Shown in pieces: positions 13,006 through 16,104 of a DNA stretch of 16,104 nt. Where the stretch lies: the NCBI GenBank assembly GCA_001805695.1, contig MHGT01000006.1, positions 11,586 through 27,689 on the forward strand, read 5' to 3'. Numbering within the stretch: the first letter of the stretch is position 1; every line of letters begins with the position of its first letter. The stretch is from Omnitrophica WOR_2 bacterium RIFCSPHIGHO2_02_FULL_67_20. Its GTDB lineage: Bacteria; Omnitrophota; Gorgyraeia; Aquiviventales; Aquiviventaceae. Both the position numbers and the translations under genes were made by a program. The notes beneath the pieces are model-generated. The model saw only the letters and a program-made list of their open reading frames with translations. It searched no databases and was not told the DNA's origin.

Positions 13006-13122
13006 CTTCCTACTCCAAAAGATTGACGCATTTTAGATTTTCGATTTTCGATTTTCGATTGACGGCTTTCCAATCTAAAATCCAAAATCTAAAATCCAAA
13101 ATGCGCGTTGCCCCACTCGGCA
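13006..13122. repeat. Long heptamer-based inverted repeat, rplB-rpsS junction
   Basis: Two 35-base arms (13026-13060 and 13072-13106) flank an 11-base loop. The left arm is built of ATTTTAG/ATTTTCG heptamers and the right arm of TCTAAAA/TCCAAAA heptamers. In the transcript the arms pair along their whole length with three purine-purine mismatches and two G-U pairs. The AT-rich array stands out sharply from its GC-rich neighbours. The rpsS Shine-Dalgarno sequence lies outside the stem. I see no promoter or terminator U-run typical of intrinsic termination. Confidence 0.85.
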
Positions 13123-13953
<831 letters not shown>

Positions 13954-14040
13954 TCGAACATGATTTCGCAGATTGAGGGATGATTACGCAGATTCATCGG
14001 CGTAATCAATTCAAAATCTGTGAAATCCCTTTCCTTTTTG
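13954..14040. repeat. Family-A nested palindrome, rplW-rplB junction
   Basis: Outer arms are GATTTCGCAGATT (13962-13974) and AATCTGTGAAATC (14015-14027), with one mismatch. Inner arms GATTACGCAGATT (13982-13994) and CGGCGTAATC (13998-14007) give an 8-bp GATTACGC/GCGTAATC stem. The element starts 8 bases before the rplB ATG and ends 13 bases from the rplW stop. Confidence 0.88.
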
Positions 14041-14322
14041 TTACTTTCCGAACTCGATCTTCTGGCCCTTCGCCAGCGTGACAATTGCCTTCTTCCGGTC
14101 CGTCCTCCGGCCCCAGCGCTGCTGCAGCCGCCGCCACTTGCCGTGCGTGACCTGGGTGTTGACCTTGAGGACCTTGGTCTTGAAGAGCGATTCGACCGCC
14201 TCCCGGATCTCCACCTTGTTCGCGTCCGGAGCGACGTCGAGCACGTACTGGTCGTGCGCCGCGATGCGCACGCCCTTCTCCGACTGCCGGATGCCCTTGA
14301 CGATCTCAGTGGCCGGCCGCAT
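14041..14322 (-). CDS. rplW: 50S ribosomal protein L23
   Basis: L23 lies at the peptide tunnel exit and is the docking site for trigger factor and the signal recognition particle. The protein has 93 aa: EIVKGIRQSEKGVRIAAHDQ, YVLDVAPDANKVEIREAVES, LFKTKVLKVNTQVTHGKWRR and RWGRRTDRKKAIVTLAKGQK. Length and order are normal. The start at 14322 has no Shine-Dalgarno sequence. The leader is GTTGAA and a family-A repeat arm ends eight bases upstream. Confidence 0.96.
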   Translation of the reverse strand: MRPATEIVKGIRQSEKGVRIAAHDQYVLDVAPDANKVEIREAVESLFKTKVLKVNTQVTHGKWRRLQQRWGRRTDRKKAIVTLAKGQKIEFGK

Positions 14323-14408
14323 TTCAACGTGATTTCGCGGATTTTAAAAAGCTGATGACGCAGATTTAATCTGCGAAATCTGCTTTTCTAATCTGCGAAA
14401 TCTCCTCC
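14323..14408. repeat. Family-A nested palindrome, rplD-rplW junction
   Basis: Outer arms are GATTTCGCGGATT (14331-14343) and AATCTGCGAAATC (14390-14402), with one mismatch. Inner arms are GATGACGCAGATT (14354-14366) and AATCTGCGAAATC (14368-14380), forming a nearly contiguous palindrome around one base. It begins 8 bases before the rplW ATG and stops 6 bases from the rplD stop codon, where the coding strand reads TAAGGAGGAGATTTC. Confidence 0.88.
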
Positions 14409-15038
14409 TTACGCCTTTTCTTTCACGCGCTGTTCCAGCTGCTCGAATGCCGACGTGGTGACAAGCACTTTATGCGCGTTGAGGACGTCAAACGCGTTGA
14501 GGTTCGCCGCCTGGCGCAGCTCAAACGACGCAAGGTTGCGCAGCGACTTCAGCAGCGCCTCGGTCGGCTCGTGTAAGACGATGACAGAGGCGCGCGCTGC
14601 CTTGAACGTCTTCGCCAGGCCCCCGAAGGGCTTGGTCTTGGGGGAGGCCGCTTCCAGCTGCTCGAGCACGACGAGCTCTTGATCCCGCAGCTTGCCCTTC
14701 AGGCTCTCGAGCAGCGCGATGCGCCGGATCGTCTGCGGCAGCCGGTAGGACATGTCCCGCCGGCGCGGGCCGAACACCGAGCCACCGTGCCGCCACAATG
14801 GCGAGCGGGTCGAGCCTGCGCGCGCGCGGCCGGTGTGCTTCTGCTTCCATGGCTTCTTGCCGCCGCCGGAGACGTCGCCGCGGGTTTTCGTGGACGCCAG
14901 TCCCGCGCGCACGTTGGTCCGGTACATGGCGACGGCCTGGACCAGGACCGCAGTATTGACCGGCCCGTCCCAGAGGGCCGGGTCAAGCGAGAGTTGGCCG
15001 ACTTCCTTGCCTTGCAGGCTGAAGATCTTTGCGTCCAT
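14409..15038 (-). CDS. rplD: 50S ribosomal protein L4
   Basis: L4 lines the exit tunnel constriction and in E. coli represses the S10 operon. The protein has 209 aa. The conserved loop that reaches the tunnel is seen as KTRGDVSGGGKKPWKQKHTG and RARAGSTRSPLWRHGGSVFG. The C-terminal nucleotide-like fold ends LNAFDVLNAHKVLVTTSAFE. The ATG at 15038 is two bases after the rplC stop, which implies coupling. No L4-binding S10 leader can be judged because the region upstream of rpsJ is outside the window. Confidence 0.97.
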   Translation of the reverse strand: MDAKIFSLQGKEVGQLSLDPALWDGPVNTAVLVQAVAMYRTNVRAGLASTKTRGDVSGGGKKPWKQKHTGRARAGSTRSPLWRHGGSVFGPRRRDMSYRLPQTIRRIALLESLKGKLRDQELVVLEQLEAASPKTKPFGGLAKTFKAARASVIVLHEPTEALLKSLRNLASFELRQAANLNAFDVLNAHKVLVTTSAFEQLEQRVKEKA

Positions 15039-15040
15039 GG

Positions 15041-15784
15041 CTACTTGGCTGCCGGCGCTGCCGGCTTAGGCTTCTTTGAAGCCGCTTTGGCCGTCTTGCT
15101 CAGATTCTCGTCATCCTCGATGACGGCTTGGAAGGCCTGCGGCTGTTTGACCACGCCGGAGTGCTTGCGGGACTTGCTGATGATCACCAGCTGCCGGTCT
15201 GCACCCGGGATGGCCCCTTCGATGAGCAGGAGGTGGTGCTCCAGGTCGATGCGCGCGATCCGCAGGTTCTGAACCGTCACGCGGTCGGCGCCCATATGGC
15301 CGGGTAAATGATGGCCCCGCCAGACCCGGCCCGGTGTCGTGGTCGAGCCGATGGAGCCGGGGCGGCGGTGCGACGTCGATCCGTGCGTGGCACTACCGCC
15401 CCGCCAGTGCCAGCGCTTCATCCCGCCCTGGAAGCCCTTGCCGATGGAGATGCCGGTGACATCGACGATCTCGTACGGCTTGAAGAGGTCGACCGTCAGC
15501 TGCTGGCCGGCCTGCCACTCCCCGTCCGAGAGCCGGAACTCCCGCACGTAGCGGAAGGGGCCCGTCCCCGCCTTCTTGAACTGGCCGAGCTGGGCCTTGT
15601 TGAGGGCTTTCTCTTTCACCGGCTCGAATCCGAGCTGGACCGCGCGGTACCCGTCGCGCTTCTGCTCGCGCAGGCCGAGGATCGTGCACGGGCCGGCCTG
15701 GACGGCGGTCACCGCCAACCGGCGTCCGTAGTCGTCGTAGACGTGCGTCATTCCAAGTTTTTTACCGAGCAAACCAATCGACAT
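15041..15784 (-). CDS. rplC: 50S ribosomal protein L3
   Basis: L3 is an early 50S assembly protein whose extended loop approaches the peptidyl transferase centre. The protein has 247 aa, slightly long: MSIGLLGKKLGMTHVYDDYG, the loop VTGISIGKGFQGGMKRWHWR, HGSTSHRRPGSIGSTTTPGR and HHLPGHMGADRVTVQNLRIA. About 20 Lys/Ala/Pro-rich residues extend the C-terminus. The ATG at 15784 has no Shine-Dalgarno sequence. A family-A repeat arm ends nine bases upstream. Confidence 0.97.
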   Translation of the reverse strand: MSIGLLGKKLGMTHVYDDYGRRLAVTAVQAGPCTILGLREQKRDGYRAVQLGFEPVKEKALNKAQLGQFKKAGTGPFRYVREFRLSDGEWQAGQQLTVDLFKPYEIVDVTGISIGKGFQGGMKRWHWRGGSATHGSTSHRRPGSIGSTTTPGRVWRGHHLPGHMGADRVTVQNLRIARIDLEHHLLLIEGAIPGADRQLVIISKSRKHSGVVKQPQAFQAVIEDDENLSKTAKAASKKPKPAAPAAK

Positions 15785-15881
15785 TAATATTGCGATTTCG
15801 CAGATTGTGTATCGATTACGCCGATAGAACGTTCGGTCTGAATCTGCGTAATCATTCCGAAATCGGCGAAATCCCTCTTTA
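15785..15881. repeat. Family-A nested palindrome, rpsJ-rplC junction
   Basis: Outer arms are GATTTCGCAGATT (15794-15806) and AATCGGCGAAATC (15861-15873), with one mismatch. Inner arms are GATTACGCCGAT (15814-15825) and AATCTGCGTAATC (15841-15853), separated by a loop containing the palindrome GAACGTTC. It lies 9 bases before the rplC ATG and 8 bases after the rpsJ stop; a second in-frame TAA directly follows that stop. Confidence 0.88.
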
Positions 15882-16104
15882 TTATTTCACTTCAACGTAG
15901 ACGCCCGACGGCAGATTCAGCTTTCTCAGGGCGTCGATCGTCTTCGAGGTCGGCTCCAGAATGTCGATGAGCCGCTTGTGCGTGATCAACTGGAATTGCT
16001 CCCGGGATTTCTTGTCGATGAACGGCGAGCGCAGGACCGTGAAGAGCTCGCGCCGGGACGGCAGCGGGATCGGGCCCGAGATCTTCGCTCCGGTCCGCTG
16101 GACG
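15882..16104 (-). CDS. rpsJ: 30S ribosomal protein S10 (partial, N-terminus off window)
   Basis: S10 belongs to the 30S head and is also the NusE antitermination factor that binds NusB and NusG. Only the last 73 residues are present; about 30 are missing at the right edge. The frame was read by hand: VQRTGAKISGPIPLPSRREL, SPFIDKKSREQFQLITHKRL, then DILEPTSKTIDALRKLNLPS and the end GVYVEVK. The GPIPLP loop and the LPSGV.VE.K end are the S10 signatures. The gene ends with tandem stop codons (TAATAA) and is followed by a repeat. Confidence 0.95.
   Translation of the reverse strand, partial: VQRTGAKISGPIPLPSRRELFTVLRSPFIDKKSREQFQLITHKRLIDILEPTSKTIDALRKLNLPSGVYVEVK

Noticed and set aside
13026..13106. 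Intrinsic terminator between rplB and rpsS
   Set aside because: The stem is AT-rich with an 11-base loop and only a short U-run follows; the operon continues through essential genes.

Overview
The window is a single, uninterrupted ribosomal-protein supercluster on the minus strand. It is the fused S10-spc-alpha region of a GC-rich bacterium. Read in the direction of transcription (right to left) the order is rpsJ(partial)-rplC-rplD-rplW-rplB-rpsS-rplV-rpsC-rplP-rpmC-rpsQ-rplN-rplX-rplE-rpsN-rpsH-rplF-rplR-rpsE-rplO-secY-adk-map-infA-rpmJ-rpsM-rpsK-rpsD-rpoA-rplQ(partial). That is 30 genes, all on one strand, most of them overlapping or only a few bases apart. I see no plus-strand gene, tRNA, CRISPR, insertion sequence or clear terminator. 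rpmD (L30), which often sits between rpsE and rplO, is absent.

Organism: I cannot name it from the sequence. The gene order is bacterial. The zinc-type S14, cysteine-containing L36 and L24 with a C-terminal zinc ribbon, together with RpoA and SecY sequence that reminds me of the PVC/Omnitrophota side of the tree, are only a weak pointer. The coding sequence is clearly GC-rich, while the longer gaps are AT-rich or repeat-like.

Layout: 15041-16104 is the start of the S10 cluster (S10, L3). 10867-15038 holds the rest of that cluster (L4 to L29). 6382-10858 is the spc cluster (S17 to L15). 3058-6303 carries secY, adk, map, infA and rpmJ. 1-3036 is the alpha cluster (S13, S11, S4, RpoA, L17). Together these genes build the 30S and 50S subunits, start translation (IF-1), mature N-termini (MetAP), insert membrane proteins (SecY), balance adenylates (Adk) and supply the RNA polymerase alpha subunit.

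The unusual part is the DNA between the genes. There are twelve gaps longer than 30 bases, and every one is filled with inverted or short-period repeats. Seven belong to one family: nested palindromes built from 13-mers like GATTTCGCAGATT and GATTACGCAGATT. In five of them the outer arm ends exactly 8 or 9 bases before the next ATG, where no Shine-Dalgarno sequence remains. The rplF-rplR gap is different. It folds on paper into a compact four-way junction closed by a perfect 17-bp helix that runs from the rplF stop codon to the rplR start codon and covers the rplR ribosome binding site. This is the best candidate for an undescribed element. Other gaps hold degenerate 7- or 8-base-period arrays, one of which encodes the C-terminus of MetAP.
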